DNA of 64,000 nucleotides from Providencia alcalifaciens (GCF_915403165.1 NZ_OU659204.1:2542001-2606000), one strand, 5' to 3'; numbered from the stretch's first letter, positions 50,261 to 58,883 are shown. Notes: generated from the letters alone by a model not told the origin. Program-made: numbers and translations.

Positions 50261-51883
50261 TTATGACCAGTTTTTACGGCCAAAACCTGAGGTAATCGGA
50301 TAACGACGATCTTTACCGAAATTACGCATTGTGATCCGCGGTCCAACAGGAGCCTGACGGCGCTTATATTCGTTAATATCGACAAGACGCACAACTTTGC
50401 GAACAATTTCTCTATCAAATCCGAGCTTGATAAGGTCAGCCACAGATAAATCTTTTTCTACATAACCGTCTAGGATGGCATCTAACACATCGTAAGGCGG
50501 TAAACTATCTTGGTCTAATTGCCCTGGAGCCAGTTCCGCTGAAGGTGGTCTATCAATTACGCGCTGCGGAATTGCCGGCGATATTGTATTACGATATTTA
50601 GCCAGTTCAAAGACCAGCGTTTTTGGCACATCTTTAAGGACATCAAAGCCCCCTGCCATATCGCCATACAACGTTGAATACCCAACTGCAGATTCACTTT
50701 TATTGCTGGTCGTCAGCACTAAACGGCGGCGCTTATTGGACATCGCCATTAAAATCACGGCGCGGCAACGGGCTTGTAAATTCTCTTCTGTAGTATCCGG
50801 TTGAGTGCCTTCAAACATCGGCTGTAATTGTGCCATAAAGGCATCAAACATCGGTTCGATGGAGACGATATCAAACTCAACACCCAGTAATTCCGCCTGC
50901 TCTTTAGCATCATGAATGCTCATTTCAGCGGTGTAACGGAACGGCATCATAACGGCTTGAACCCTGTCTTTACCGATAGCATCCGCCGCGATCGCCACGG
51001 TTAATCCTGAATCAATTCCACCGGATAACCCTAAAATCGCCCCATTGAAGCCATTTTTGTTAATGTAATCGCGGGTTGCTAAGACTAATGCTTGATACAC
51101 CTGCGCGATTTGAGACGCTTCAGGCTGCTTCGGCTGCTCAGTCACTAATTTCACATCTTCAAATGTGACTGTCGCCACTTGCTCTGCAAATTCAGCCAGT
51201 TGGTAGACTTGCTTACCTTTGTTTGCCAGCACTTTCGAGCCGCCATCAAACACGAGTTCGTCCTGTCCACCCACTTGGTTAAGATAGACAATCGGCATGC
51301 CTGTACGCTGAGCATGTTCCACCAGCAGATCACTGCGAATGTGCTCTTTATTTAAATCATACGGTGAAGCATTAATGGTGAGAACCAACTCAGCTCCCGC
51401 CCCTTTTACCGCATCAATCGGCTCGTCATACCAAATATCTTCGCAAATCAGTAAACCGAGCTGATAACCTTTGAATTCCACCACGCACGTTTTTTCTGCC
51501 GCAGTGAAATAACGAGGCTCATCAAAAACACCGTAATTAGGCAGTTCTTGCTTAAAGTAACGGGCTAATAGCTTTCCTTGGTGAAAAAATGATAATGCGT
51601 TATAAATTTCATTATCTTCGTACCACGGATGGCCTACGATAATTCCACATTGACCGCTAGCTTGTTGTAAACGTTTTAATTGCGCGGTGCAACGCTCTTC
51701 AAAATCGTGGCGGAAGAGTAAATCTTCAGGGGAGTAGCCTGTTAGAGCCAACTCAGAAAACATGACGATATCAGTATTTTCGGCATGCTCTTCAACAGTT
51801 TGCAACATCCGTTCGCAGTTGCCTTCGATGTCGCCAACCAGCCAGTTAAGTTGTGCCAGTGAGATATTAAGCTTACGGCTCAT
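50261..51883 (-). CDS. nadE: Glutamine-dependent NAD+ synthetase
   Basis: Last step of NAD synthesis, using glutamine as nitrogen source. The 540-residue product joins an N-terminal nitrilase-type glutaminase domain to a C-terminal synthetase. The glutaminase has catalytic E44 (MFSELALTGYSPED), K111 (YFKQELPNYGVFDEPRYF) and C147 (LLICEDIWYDEP). The synthetase has the P-loop LSGGIDSG at 286-293 and SNKSESAVGYSTLYGDMAGG. E. coli has a shorter ammonia-dependent NadE elsewhere; the long form between glrR and glnB couples nitrogen sensing and NAD genes. Confidence 0.96.
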   Translation of the reverse strand: MSRKLNISLAQLNWLVGDIEGNCERMLQTVEEHAENTDIVMFSELALTGYSPEDLLFRHDFEERCTAQLKRLQQASGQCGIIVGHPWYEDNEIYNALSFFHQGKLLARYFKQELPNYGVFDEPRYFTAAEKTCVVEFKGYQLGLLICEDIWYDEPIDAVKGAGAELVLTINASPYDLNKEHIRSDLLVEHAQRTGMPIVYLNQVGGQDELVFDGGSKVLANKGKQVYQLAEFAEQVATVTFEDVKLVTEQPKQPEASQIAQVYQALVLATRDYINKNGFNGAILGLSGGIDSGLTVAIAADAIGKDRVQAVMMPFRYTAEMSIHDAKEQAELLGVEFDIVSIEPMFDAFMAQLQPMFEGTQPDTTEENLQARCRAVILMAMSNKRRRLVLTTSNKSESAVGYSTLYGDMAGGFDVLKDVPKTLVFELAKYRNTISPAIPQRVIDRPPSAELAPGQLDQDSLPPYDVLDAILDGYVEKDLSVADLIKLGFDREIVRKVVRLVDINEYKRRQAPVGPRITMRNFGKDRRYPITSGFGRKNWS

Positions 51884-51924
51884 AACGTGTTTGTTCTCCC
51901 TTAATCCTTTAAGCTATAAAGGTT

Positions 51925-53265
51925 TTATTCTTTAAAATCATTCGCTTCTAAATCGTGACGCCCAAGTAATTTATAAAACTCGGTACGGTTGCGTCCCGCC
52001 ATGCGTGCAGCTTGGGTCACGTTGCCTTTGGTCATCTGCAATAATTTACGCAGATAATTTAATTCGAATTGGTTACGTGCTTCCACAAAGGTCGGTAGCG
52101 CCGTATTTTCGCCTTCCAGAGCTTGACTAACGAGGGCTTCGCTGATCACTGGAGATGTGGTCAATGCGACACACTGTTCAATCACGTTCACTAACTGCCG
52201 CACGTTTCCGGGCCAGCTTGCGGTCATCAAGCACTTCATCGCATCACTCGAAAAACTGCGAACAAAGGGTTTATGACGGATCGCAGCTTCACGTAATAAA
52301 TGATTAGCTAATAACGGAATATCTTCCGCGCGTTCATTCAACGCAGGGATCCGCAAGTTCACCACATTCAAGCGATAATAGAGATCTTCACGAAACTCGT
52401 TTTTCTCCATCGCTTTCGGTAAGTTACGGTGAGTCGCAGAAATAATGCGTACATCAATATCTAAATCGCGGTTGCTTCCTAGCGGGCGAACCTTACGCTC
52501 TTGCAGAACACGCAGCAATTTGACTTGCAGCGGCATCGGCATATCGCCAATTTCGTCTAAAAACAGCGTCCCACCGCTGGCGGCAAAAAACAGCCCTTCA
52601 CGGCTACTCACTGCACCTGTAAACGCGCCTTTAGCATGCCCAAACAGTTCAGACTCAAGCAATTGTTCAGGCAATGCGCCACAGTTAATTGCAATAAACG
52701 GTTTATGAGCTCGTGGGCTAACTTTATGAATCGCTTGCGCTAATACTTCTTTACCCGTACCACTTTGTCCATTAATCAGCACACTCACATCTGATTGTGC
52801 CACCATATGGGCCTGTTCAAGTAAACGGATCATCAGCGGGCTACGCGTGACAATGCCAGCGCTCCACTCTTCATCACTAATTGGTGTTGAAGATAATGCT
52901 AACGCTTCATCAATGGCTTTATAAAGCGCGTCTTTATCAACAGGTTTGGTTAAGAAACTAAACACCCCGCGCTGCGTTGCCGCAACCGCATCAGGAATCG
53001 AACCATGAGCAGTGAGAATAATCACCGGAAGATTCGGATGGGCTTTTTGCACTTCATCAAACAGCGCCATGCCATCCATTTCATCCATTCGTAAATCACT
53101 AATAACGAGATCGATTTTTTCTTTCTGGAGTAATTTTAGTGCTTCAGGCCCACTTTCCGCTGTTGAGACTTTAAAACCTTCACTGCTCAAACGCATACCA
53201 AGCAGTTTTAGCAGGCTAGGATCATCATCCACCAAAAGTAAGTTAGCTGACTTACGGCCGGTCAT
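51925..53265 (-). CDS. glrR: Sigma-54-dependent response regulator GlrR (QseF)
   Basis: Activates the sigma-54 promoter of glmY after phosphorylation by GlrK. The 446-residue product has a receiver domain with D57 (LVISDLRMDEMDG). The AAA+ domain has Walker A GQSGTGKE at 166-173, the sigma-54 contact loop GAFTGA at 213-218 and GGTLFLDEIGDMP. A C-terminal Fis-type helix-turn-helix follows (GNVTQAARMAGRNRTEFYKL). Its start overlaps the end of qseG by four bases (ATGA). Its probable binding sites lie upstream in this window. Confidence 0.96.
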   Translation of the reverse strand: MTGRKSANLLLVDDDPSLLKLLGMRLSSEGFKVSTAESGPEALKLLQKEKIDLVISDLRMDEMDGMALFDEVQKAHPNLPVIILTAHGSIPDAVAATQRGVFSFLTKPVDKDALYKAIDEALALSSTPISDEEWSAGIVTRSPLMIRLLEQAHMVAQSDVSVLINGQSGTGKEVLAQAIHKVSPRAHKPFIAINCGALPEQLLESELFGHAKGAFTGAVSSREGLFFAASGGTLFLDEIGDMPMPLQVKLLRVLQERKVRPLGSNRDLDIDVRIISATHRNLPKAMEKNEFREDLYYRLNVVNLRIPALNERAEDIPLLANHLLREAAIRHKPFVRSFSSDAMKCLMTASWPGNVRQLVNVIEQCVALTTSPVISEALVSQALEGENTALPTFVEARNQFELNYLRKLLQMTKGNVTQAARMAGRNRTEFYKLLGRHDLEANDFKE

Positions 53266-54095
53266 TGTGCTTTATTCTCCGAGGAACTCTGTTCGGCTGA
53301 GGCTGGCTTCGTTTCTGTTGGTGCAGCAGCAGCGGCTTCATCTTCTTTTTCAACTTCATTCGCATTTTTCTTGCGAGAAGAGAGCTGGCGTTCAATATCC
53401 GTTAAGTTTTCTAACTTGCGGGAAGTGCTATTAAGCTCAAAACGCAGCTTGGCATTATCTTCTTTTAGGCGGTCAAGCTTTGCATCCATCTCTTGCTGCA
53501 TACGTTTATAACGTGCATTCGCATCGGCAAGGTTGATCACTTGAACCTGCTGCTCGCGCCACAATTGCAATAATGGGCGAATTGGCGTTGGGAAGCTCAA
53601 ACTATAAGTGTTAATGCTATCGAGCATTTGGCGACGTTCAGCGATTGTCGGCTCCGCTGAACCTAATAGAATATTTTTAGTAAATGAAGTAGACCAATCA
53701 TTCACTTCAATCTTTTTCGCTTCAGCACGCGCTTTGTCAGCATCCATTCTGTCCACACAGCCCATCATACGTAACCAATAGAGGGCATTTTCCTGTGAGA
53801 CAGGTTCTTGATTTTCCCAAATTGATTCGCAAGAAGCGTAACGATAATCCGTGGTTTTCACTTCTGGAATAACGACTTTGGCGAGGGTTTCTAATGGTGA
53901 TTGACCATTCTTCGCCACACAACCCGTTAAAATGAGAGAGAATAAAATCATTCCCAAAGGAGTGCCAACGCGGGAAGATTTAATACATGTCCCACGACGA
54001 GTTGAGATTGTTTTTGTCTTTAACAATCTCGTTTTTGTCTTCGACAATATTGCGCTACACAATACCGCCAAAAAATCTGTAGACCTGTTTTGCAT
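53262..54095 (-). CDS. qseG: Lipoprotein QseG (YfhG)
   Basis: Envelope lipoprotein encoded between GlrK and GlrR; in E. coli QseG interacts with the sensor kinase and promotes its activity. The 277-codon frame carries lipobox ILTGC, a conserved ALYWLRMMGCVDRMD, a coiled-coil region with RKLENLTDIERQLSSRK and an Ala/Glu-rich tail. The lipobox cysteine is residue 59 if the ATG at 54095 is used, unusually late for a signal peptide. A later start (TTG or ATG near codons 47-49) would leave a very short one. The ATG at 54095 is two bases from the glrK stop, favouring coupling. Codons 17-32 include a tandem repeat. Confidence 0.85.
   Translation of the reverse strand: MQNRSTDFLAVLCSAILSKTKTRLLKTKTISTRRGTCIKSSRVGTPLGMILFSLILTGCVAKNGQSPLETLAKVVIPEVKTTDYRYASCESIWENQEPVSQENALYWLRMMGCVDRMDADKARAEAKKIEVNDWSTSFTKNILLGSAEPTIAERRQMLDSINTYSLSFPTPIRPLLQLWREQQVQVINLADANARYKRMQQEMDAKLDRLKEDNAKLRFELNSTSRKLENLTDIERQLSSRKKNANEVEKEDEAAAAAPTETKPASAEQSSSENKAQ
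54011..54048. repeat. 21-bp-period tandem repeat inside the qseG 5' end
   Basis: TTTTTGTCTTTAACAAT (54011-54027) recurs as TTTTTGTCTTCGACAAT (54032-54048), in frame, encoding KTKT twice. GAGATTG and CAATCTC around the first copy also form an inverted repeat. Confidence 0.7.
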
Positions 54096-54097
54096 TA

Positions 54098-55537
54098 TTA
54101 TTCGTTCTCTGCGGTTAAAGGCAATTCAATTCGGAAGCAAACATCCGCTGATTTATGTGGCACTAATGATAATTCACCACCCATCTGCTTAATACAATCT
54201 TGCGCGATGCTAAGCCCTAACCCACTTCCTTTGACGGCACCTTTTCTTTGGAGGCTGCCTTGATAGAAAGGTTCAAAAATCATATTTTGCTCAGACTCAG
54301 GGATAGGCGTGCCCGTATTGGCAACCTCAATGAGTAATTTATTCCCTGTCCTGCGGCTTGAGATCCAAATATTACCTGATTCGCCACCATAGTGCACCGC
54401 ATTGGAGTAGATATTATCAATAACCCTTCCGAGTAAGGTTGGTTCTGCAAGACAACTTTCCACTTTTAAGCGAACATCAGTGGTAATATCTTTCGCTCTT
54501 GCAGGTAAATTATGTGCATTAACAATATCTTCAATAAGCTTTTTCAAATCGACTTGCTGGGCAACGGGCGGCTCATCGACTAATTTCCGATTATAGTCAA
54601 GAAGCTGTTCAATAAGTTGCTGAAGATGCTTACTGCTCTGGTCAAGAATATCAACCACCTCTTTTTGCGAACTAGTTAACGGACCTGCAACCTCATCCGC
54701 CAATAATTCTGTTCCTTCTCGCATACTGGCTAATGGCGTTTTTAGCTCATGGGAAATATGACGTAAAAACTCATGGCGCTGGGATTCCAACCAAGCTAAC
54801 CGCTCACTTAACCAAATAATTCGCTGAGCAATGATCCGTAGCTCTCTTGGGCCTTTAAAGCGGTCAGTATCATTTTCCAGAGTCAGCCCTGTTCCTAAGC
54901 GGTTAATCATGCGTTCAATGATTTTAACCGGGCCGATAATCATACGAGTAAATAAGGTCACCAACAGCGCGCTCAGCAAGAAGAGGATCAGTGTTTGCCA
55001 ACCAAATAGTTGCCCTTTATTTGCAATGGCTTTTTGAAGCTGTTCACCACGGCTAAAAATAACCTCTCGAGTTTGCTGAACAACAGCCGTATTTTGCGCA
55101 GAGAATTGCTCTAACACTCTGGTAGTGGCTTCCATCGGTTCATTATTTTCACAACTAATCGCTTTCAGCTTTTGCAACCCAGTAAAGAGCCCTAACACTT
55201 CTGGCGTCTCTGGCAAAATAGTTTTTTGACGCTCCAGCATCTGTTCATAATCAGCAAACTGCTTTTCATACTGCGTCTGTAAGGCTTTATCTTGCAATAC
55301 ACAATACTGGCGATAACTGCGCTCCATTTCCAGCGCGAGGCTACTCATCGCTTCACTGCGCCGAGCATCAAGCAGCGTGGTTTTATTGATATCCGCCGCT
55401 TGGTTACTCAATTGTTCTAGACTTTGATAAGCCTGATAAGCCAATACCAATAATGGCAAAAGGACTAACCAAAAAGCCATGACCACTAACTGCCGCAATG
55501 AGCGCGGAAAAAGACGCAATTTACTCAACGCATTCAT
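54098..55537 (-). CDS. glrK: Sensor histidine kinase GlrK (QseE)
   Basis: Membrane kinase that phosphorylates GlrR. The 479-residue product has two membrane segments (about 16-36 and 178-201) flanking a helical periplasmic domain, a HAMP region, the phospho-acceptor H263 in RHISHELKTPLASMREGTEL, and ATPase boxes NIYSNAVHYGGE and GSGLGLSIAQDCIKQMGGEL. It is first in glrK-qseG-glrR-nadE-glnB. GGTAAGAG stands before the ATG. Upstream lies the small RNA gene of the GlmY type, as in E. coli. Confidence 0.96.
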   Translation of the reverse strand: MNALSKLRLFPRSLRQLVVMAFWLVLLPLLVLAYQAYQSLEQLSNQAADINKTTLLDARRSEAMSSLALEMERSYRQYCVLQDKALQTQYEKQFADYEQMLERQKTILPETPEVLGLFTGLQKLKAISCENNEPMEATTRVLEQFSAQNTAVVQQTREVIFSRGEQLQKAIANKGQLFGWQTLILFLLSALLVTLFTRMIIGPVKIIERMINRLGTGLTLENDTDRFKGPRELRIIAQRIIWLSERLAWLESQRHEFLRHISHELKTPLASMREGTELLADEVAGPLTSSQKEVVDILDQSSKHLQQLIEQLLDYNRKLVDEPPVAQQVDLKKLIEDIVNAHNLPARAKDITTDVRLKVESCLAEPTLLGRVIDNIYSNAVHYGGESGNIWISSRRTGNKLLIEVANTGTPIPESEQNMIFEPFYQGSLQRKGAVKGSGLGLSIAQDCIKQMGGELSLVPHKSADVCFRIELPLTAENE

Positions 55538-55755
55538 CTCTTACCTATTTATATGTAATTCAATGGTAGCAGAACTCCCGTTAATGCGAAAAGTGCTGTT
55601 TACATTGATGATAGATAAACCAATAGACAGATAGATAGCAATGTACATGCCAAGAAAGTGAGCTAAACGTGAATGATTTCAGATAAATAGATTAAATATA
55701 CTGCGATTGGACGGGAAGATAAGCTCGATAGGGAGAAATATTGATACCCCAGAAA

Positions 55756-56038
55756 TGGGAAGGCGGAGGGAAGAATTGCTTCTCACCTCCGCCAGCGATA
55801 CTCGACATTACGCTTGAATGCCGATTTTTTGCATACGATTATGTCTTTCATTAAAGATAATCATATAGGTGGTGCCTCACTCCACGTGTCGCCCTGTGTT
55901 TGATAAAGCTCGAAAGCGAATATCGATGATTTGGACGGTAGGCACCTTACTTTGGCATCATTCGGGTTTTATGTGGTATGTTCCCATTTGCTAGGTTTCC
56001 CCAAGCTTGGACCTACATAAGCAATTGAATGAGCAACT
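55756..56038 (-). ncRNA. glmY: GlmY/GlmZ-family small RNA
   Basis: In enterics GlmY sequesters RapZ, which spares GlmZ and raises glucosamine-6-phosphate synthase output. From base 56038 the minus strand reads AGTTGCTCATTC...GCTTATGTAGG, close to the 5' end of E. coli GlmY as I recall it (GCUCAUUC, then CUUAUGU). CTTATGT can pair with ACATAAA about 50 bases on. AGGTGCC at 55947-55941 pairs with GGCACCA-type sequence at 55877-55871, the closing stem of the second domain in GlmZ. A GGCGGAGG/CCTCCGCC hairpin (55762-55793) marks the likely 3' end, though its T-run is poor. The predicted length of about 280 bases exceeds E. coli GlmY (184), so the 3' end is uncertain. Position next to glrK supports GlmY over GlmZ. 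Confidence 0.72.
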
Positions 56039-56049
56039 GACGATTATTA

Positions 56050-56065
56050 TGCACAACCCGTGCCA
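56050..56065 (-). promoter_or_regulatory. Sigma-54 promoter of the small RNA
   Basis: The minus strand reads TGGCACG-GGTT-GTGCA, one base away from the sigma-54 consensus TGGCACG-N4-TTGCA with exact GG/GC spacing. It places the start point about 12 bases downstream, at the 5' end of the GlmY-like RNA (56038). Confidence 0.8.
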
Positions 56066-56083
56066 ACTTTTCAATGATATTTT

Positions 56084-56096
56084 TATTTCATTGATT
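56084..56096. promoter_or_regulatory. IHF-like site between GlrR sites and promoter
   Basis: TATTTCATTGATT matches the IHF consensus in its complementary form (YAANNNNTTGATW) at all but one position. Its place between the upstream activator sites and the sigma-54 promoter suits DNA bending, but the motif is common in AT-rich DNA. Confidence 0.35.
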
Positions 56097-56181
56097 TTTA
56101 TATGAATTTATTTTCTTACTTATTCTCATCATTTTTGAATTGCTATGAATACAAAAAAAAATCACTTACCCACCCAAAATC

Positions 56182-56199
56182 TGTCTCCAATTTAAGACA
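56182..56199. promoter_or_regulatory. GlrR binding site 1
   Basis: TGTC-N10-GACA, a perfect match to the GlrR motif known from E. coli glmY, centred about 152 bases upstream of the predicted small RNA start. Confidence 0.75.
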
Positions 56200-56244
56200 G
56201 TGAATCCCATCATTTTTAAAGCCCTTATTTATCAATATCATAAA

Positions 56245-56262
56245 TGTCTCCTTTTAGAGACA
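56245..56262. promoter_or_regulatory. GlrR binding site 2
   Basis: A second perfect TGTC-N10-GACA, 63 bases (six helical turns) from site 1. Confidence 0.75.
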
Positions 56263-56277
56263 CCAACAAGCCCTGTT

Positions 56278-56295
56278 TGTCGCGAATAGTAGACA
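56278..56295. promoter_or_regulatory. GlrR binding site 3
   Basis: A third perfect TGTC-N10-GACA, 33 bases (about three helical turns) from site 2. Confidence 0.75.
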
Positions 56296-56666
56296 CTCCA
56301 AAAAATTTGCCTATCTCCCACTATTTATATTCTCTTTAGACCTGTCTATTTTGTGTTGAATTGACGGTGATTTATCATTCATCAAAGCCAAAATAAATCG
56401 ATGCCGTTGGCTCACTCACTTTGCCGGTATTTTAGCAGCGAGTGTATAGTCATTCACCAAAACCCATTTTATTTAATGGCAAACCCGTTTCATTCCCAAA
56501 TAAAATATTGCCATCCTATTTATTATCGTTATGATCCTGCGCGTTTCATTTCTGATGTACGTCAGAATTTTATGTTATTCCGCTAGCTTATCCATCCCTA
56601 TATTGATATAAGACTGGCAAATGGTCTCCTACTTACTTTCGATACTACAGTCCTCAATACGACAAA
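56296..56666 (+). promoter_or_regulatory. Upstream region of uhpA
   Basis: This 371-base AT-rich stretch separates the GlrR sites from uhpA. No convincing gene is seen. A short frame at 56401-56586 lacks a ribosome site and resembles nothing I know. The uhpA promoter must lie here, but I cannot place hexamers with confidence. The uhpA start has no clear Shine-Dalgarno sequence. Confidence 0.4.
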
Positions 56667-57293
56667 ATGATAAAAATAGCCCTTATTGATGACCATATTG
56701 TTGTTCGCTCCGGCTTTGCCCAATTACTGACGTTAGAACCTGACATTAGTATTGTGGGGCAATACGCGAGTGCGCAAGAAGCATGGCCGCACCTAATTAG
56801 CCTCGATATTGACGTGGCAATTATGGATATTTCAATGCCAGATGAGAGCGGTTTACAACTGCTAACCCGTTTACGTAAAAAAAAGCCCGACTTTCGTACT
56901 ATTATTTTAAGCATCTATGACACCCCTGCTTTCGTGCAAAGTGCACTCGATGCCGGTGCCAGTGCCTATCTCACCAAATGTTGCGGACCTGAGGAATTAG
57001 TCCAAGCGGTACGCTCTGTTTACCAAGGTGGATGCTACCTGTGTGCTGATGCTATGCGAGCCTTACGCCAAACACCGCAGCAAAAACAAGGTGTTCAAGA
57101 GCTCACTAACCGTGAGCGCGAAGTCTTTGATTTACTGGTGGCAGGCCTCAGTGTGAAAGTCATTGCCGAACAATTAAACCTCAGCCATAAAACAGTGCAT
57201 GTACATCGCGCGAATGTCCTCGGGAAATTGCAATGCGAAAACACCATTGATTTAGTGCACTACGCCTTAGAACACAACATCATTTCTCGATAG
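56667..57293 (+). CDS. uhpA: UhpA-like response regulator
   Basis: LuxR/NarL-class response regulator; E. coli UhpA activates the sugar-phosphate antiporter gene uhpT. The 208-residue product has a receiver domain with D54 (VAIMDISMPDESGLQLL) and a C-terminal helix-turn-helix (ELTNREREVFDLLVAGLSVK, then IAEQLNLSHKTVHVHRANVL). IALIDDHIVVRSGFAQLLTL is almost the E. coli UhpA N-terminus; the linker is about ten residues longer. With uhpB and uhpC it forms a complete signalling cascade. The probable target is the afu operon that follows. Ortholog or paralog of enteric UhpA cannot be decided here. Confidence 0.9.
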   Translation: MIKIALIDDHIVVRSGFAQLLTLEPDISIVGQYASAQEAWPHLISLDIDVAIMDISMPDESGLQLLTRLRKKKPDFRTIILSIYDTPAFVQSALDAGASAYLTKCCGPEELVQAVRSVYQGGCYLCADAMRALRQTPQQKQGVQELTNREREVFDLLVAGLSVKVIAEQLNLSHKTVHVHRANVLGKLQCENTIDLVHYALEHNIISR

Positions 57294-57306
57294 ACAGATT
57301 TTCTTT

Positions 57307-57354
57307 CCAGCAAGGTAACGTTCCAGTAAGGTAACGTCCCAGCAAGGTAAATAG
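57307..57354 (+). repeat. Triple 16-bp tandem repeat carrying ribosome sites before uhpB
   Basis: CCAGCAAGGTAACGTT, CCAGTAAGGTAACGTC and CCAGCAAGGTAAATAG follow one another at 57307, 57323 and 57339. Each contains AAGG; the last lies nine bases from the uhpB ATG and is the likely ribosome site. Copy number could change by slippage. Confidence 0.8.
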
Positions 57355-57356
57355 TA

Positions 57357-58883
57357 ATGAACAAAGCGGCTCGTTTAGGATTACAGTCTCTATTCCTATT
57401 ATTTACCTACTCACTGATTTGGGTGGGATTATGGATCATTGGTTTTTATCTTAGCCAAAATAGCTTTCAAGCCACCCTATTTTTACCGCAAGCCTTACGC
57501 CTCACCTTGATGATCCTATTATGGAGACGCTACTGGCCAACTGTTCTACTCGCTGAAGGGCTTCTGACCTACTGGCTTGCACAAGAGCAATTACTCACTC
57601 AACCTATTTTGCTGTTATCCCCAATATTGAGCCTGCTGGTTGCAATCGTTATCCAAAATATTTGGTGGCGATATACACTTTATTGGCAACGACTGATTTT
57701 GTTACTGGCTGGCGTCGCGGCCAATAGCATACTCAATGCCTTGCTGTTTGGGCTTTTATCTCAATATTCTATTAGCCAATTATTCTTAACCACATTCACA
57801 GGTGGAATTCTCCTCTCCCCCTTTGTTTATCTTATCTATGAATACTTGCATGAGCAGCACTATCATATGCTGCTCGACTACGGAACCACGGATAAGCAAT
57901 TACGAACTTCATTGATTATTTGGTGTTTTCTTTTCTGTCTCGTCGGCTTAAGTGCCCAAATTTTCTTTGCTCCTGAAATTGAACAACTGATTGTTTTATT
58001 GGTCTTTATTCCCAATATTTTTATGGCGTATCGTTATGGCTGGCAAGGCGGCGTGTTATCCGCATTACTAGGAAGCTTAATCATTACCTTCGCAAGACAG
58101 TTCCAAGGTGCTTTTGATGATCTCCAAGAACTACAACTCTTTTTAAGCTCTCAAGCCCTGATTGGTATCGGGTTAGGCATCGCTATCAGCCGCCAAAAGC
58201 AACTCTCAAGTAACTTACAACGCTACCGCCAGCGATTAGAAGAAGAACTTCACGCCCGCCGAGACTTGATGCGCCAACTCGTGCATACCGAAGAAGATGT
58301 GAAGAAAGATATTGCCCGTGAACTCCATGATGAGATTGGACAAAACATTACCGCGATCCAAATCCAATCTATGTTGGTGAAAAAAACCGCGGCTAACGAT
58401 TTAAGCTATAACGCTGCTAGCCAAATCAACGAGCTGGCACTACAGATCCACCAAGCCACCCGCCATCTATTGCGCCAATTACGTCCGCCTGTACTCGATG
58501 AAATGTCCCTTGAAAACGCACTCACCCATTTAATTGGTGAATTTGCTTTTAAAGAAAACAATATTCAATGTGACTTTCATTACGGATTAACTGAAACCCC
58601 AGCCAATGAAACAGTGTTATTCACCCTTTACCGTTTGGTTCAAGAGCTACTGAACAATATCAGCAAGCACGCCAAAGCCACAAAGATCCACATCTCATTA
58701 AATCAACAAGGTGACTCGATACAGCTAATTGTTGATGACAATGGTGTGGGCATCCCTTTTAGCAAACGTACATCAGGCTTCGGTTTACGCGGAATTGAGG
58801 AGCGAGTCAGAGCCTTAGGTGGCGACTGGACGCTAACAACTCAAAGTGGTACCAAAATAATTGTTAACTTGCCCACATTTTGA
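57357..58883 (+). CDS. uhpB: UhpB-like membrane sensor histidine kinase
   Basis: Kinase that phosphorylates UhpA when UhpC senses external sugar phosphate. The 508-residue product has about eight hydrophobic segments in the first 280 residues (MASE1-type). The dimerisation and phosphorylation helix has H324 in DIARELHDEIGQNITAIQIQ, and the ATPase domain shows ELLNNISKHAKATKIHI, VDDNGVGIPF and GFGLRGIEERVRALGGDW. This is the HPK7 architecture shared by UhpB. No periplasmic sensor domain is seen, consistent with sensing through UhpC. Confidence 0.91.
   Translation: MNKAARLGLQSLFLLFTYSLIWVGLWIIGFYLSQNSFQATLFLPQALRLTLMILLWRRYWPTVLLAEGLLTYWLAQEQLLTQPILLLSPILSLLVAIVIQNIWWRYTLYWQRLILLLAGVAANSILNALLFGLLSQYSISQLFLTTFTGGILLSPFVYLIYEYLHEQHYHMLLDYGTTDKQLRTSLIIWCFLFCLVGLSAQIFFAPEIEQLIVLLVFIPNIFMAYRYGWQGGVLSALLGSLIITFARQFQGAFDDLQELQLFLSSQALIGIGLGIAISRQKQLSSNLQRYRQRLEEELHARRDLMRQLVHTEEDVKKDIARELHDEIGQNITAIQIQSMLVKKTAANDLSYNAASQINELALQIHQATRHLLRQLRPPVLDEMSLENALTHLIGEFAFKENNIQCDFHYGLTETPANETVLFTLYRLVQELLNNISKHAKATKIHISLNQQGDSIQLIVDDNGVGIPFSKRTSGFGLRGIEERVRALGGDWTLTTQSGTKIIVNLPTF

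Noticed and set aside
55541..55755. GATA-rich stretch before glrK as a functional repeat
   Set aside because: The GATA units are irregular and few; I see only a probable glrK promoter region.
56401..56586. Possible 61-residue protein upstream of uhpA
   Set aside because: No ribosome site, no recognisable family and a composition typical of chance frames in AT-rich spacer.
56611..56627. UhpA operator AGAC-N9-GTCT before uhpA
   Set aside because: Arms of four bases are too short to separate from chance, and the UhpA motif is not firmly known to me.
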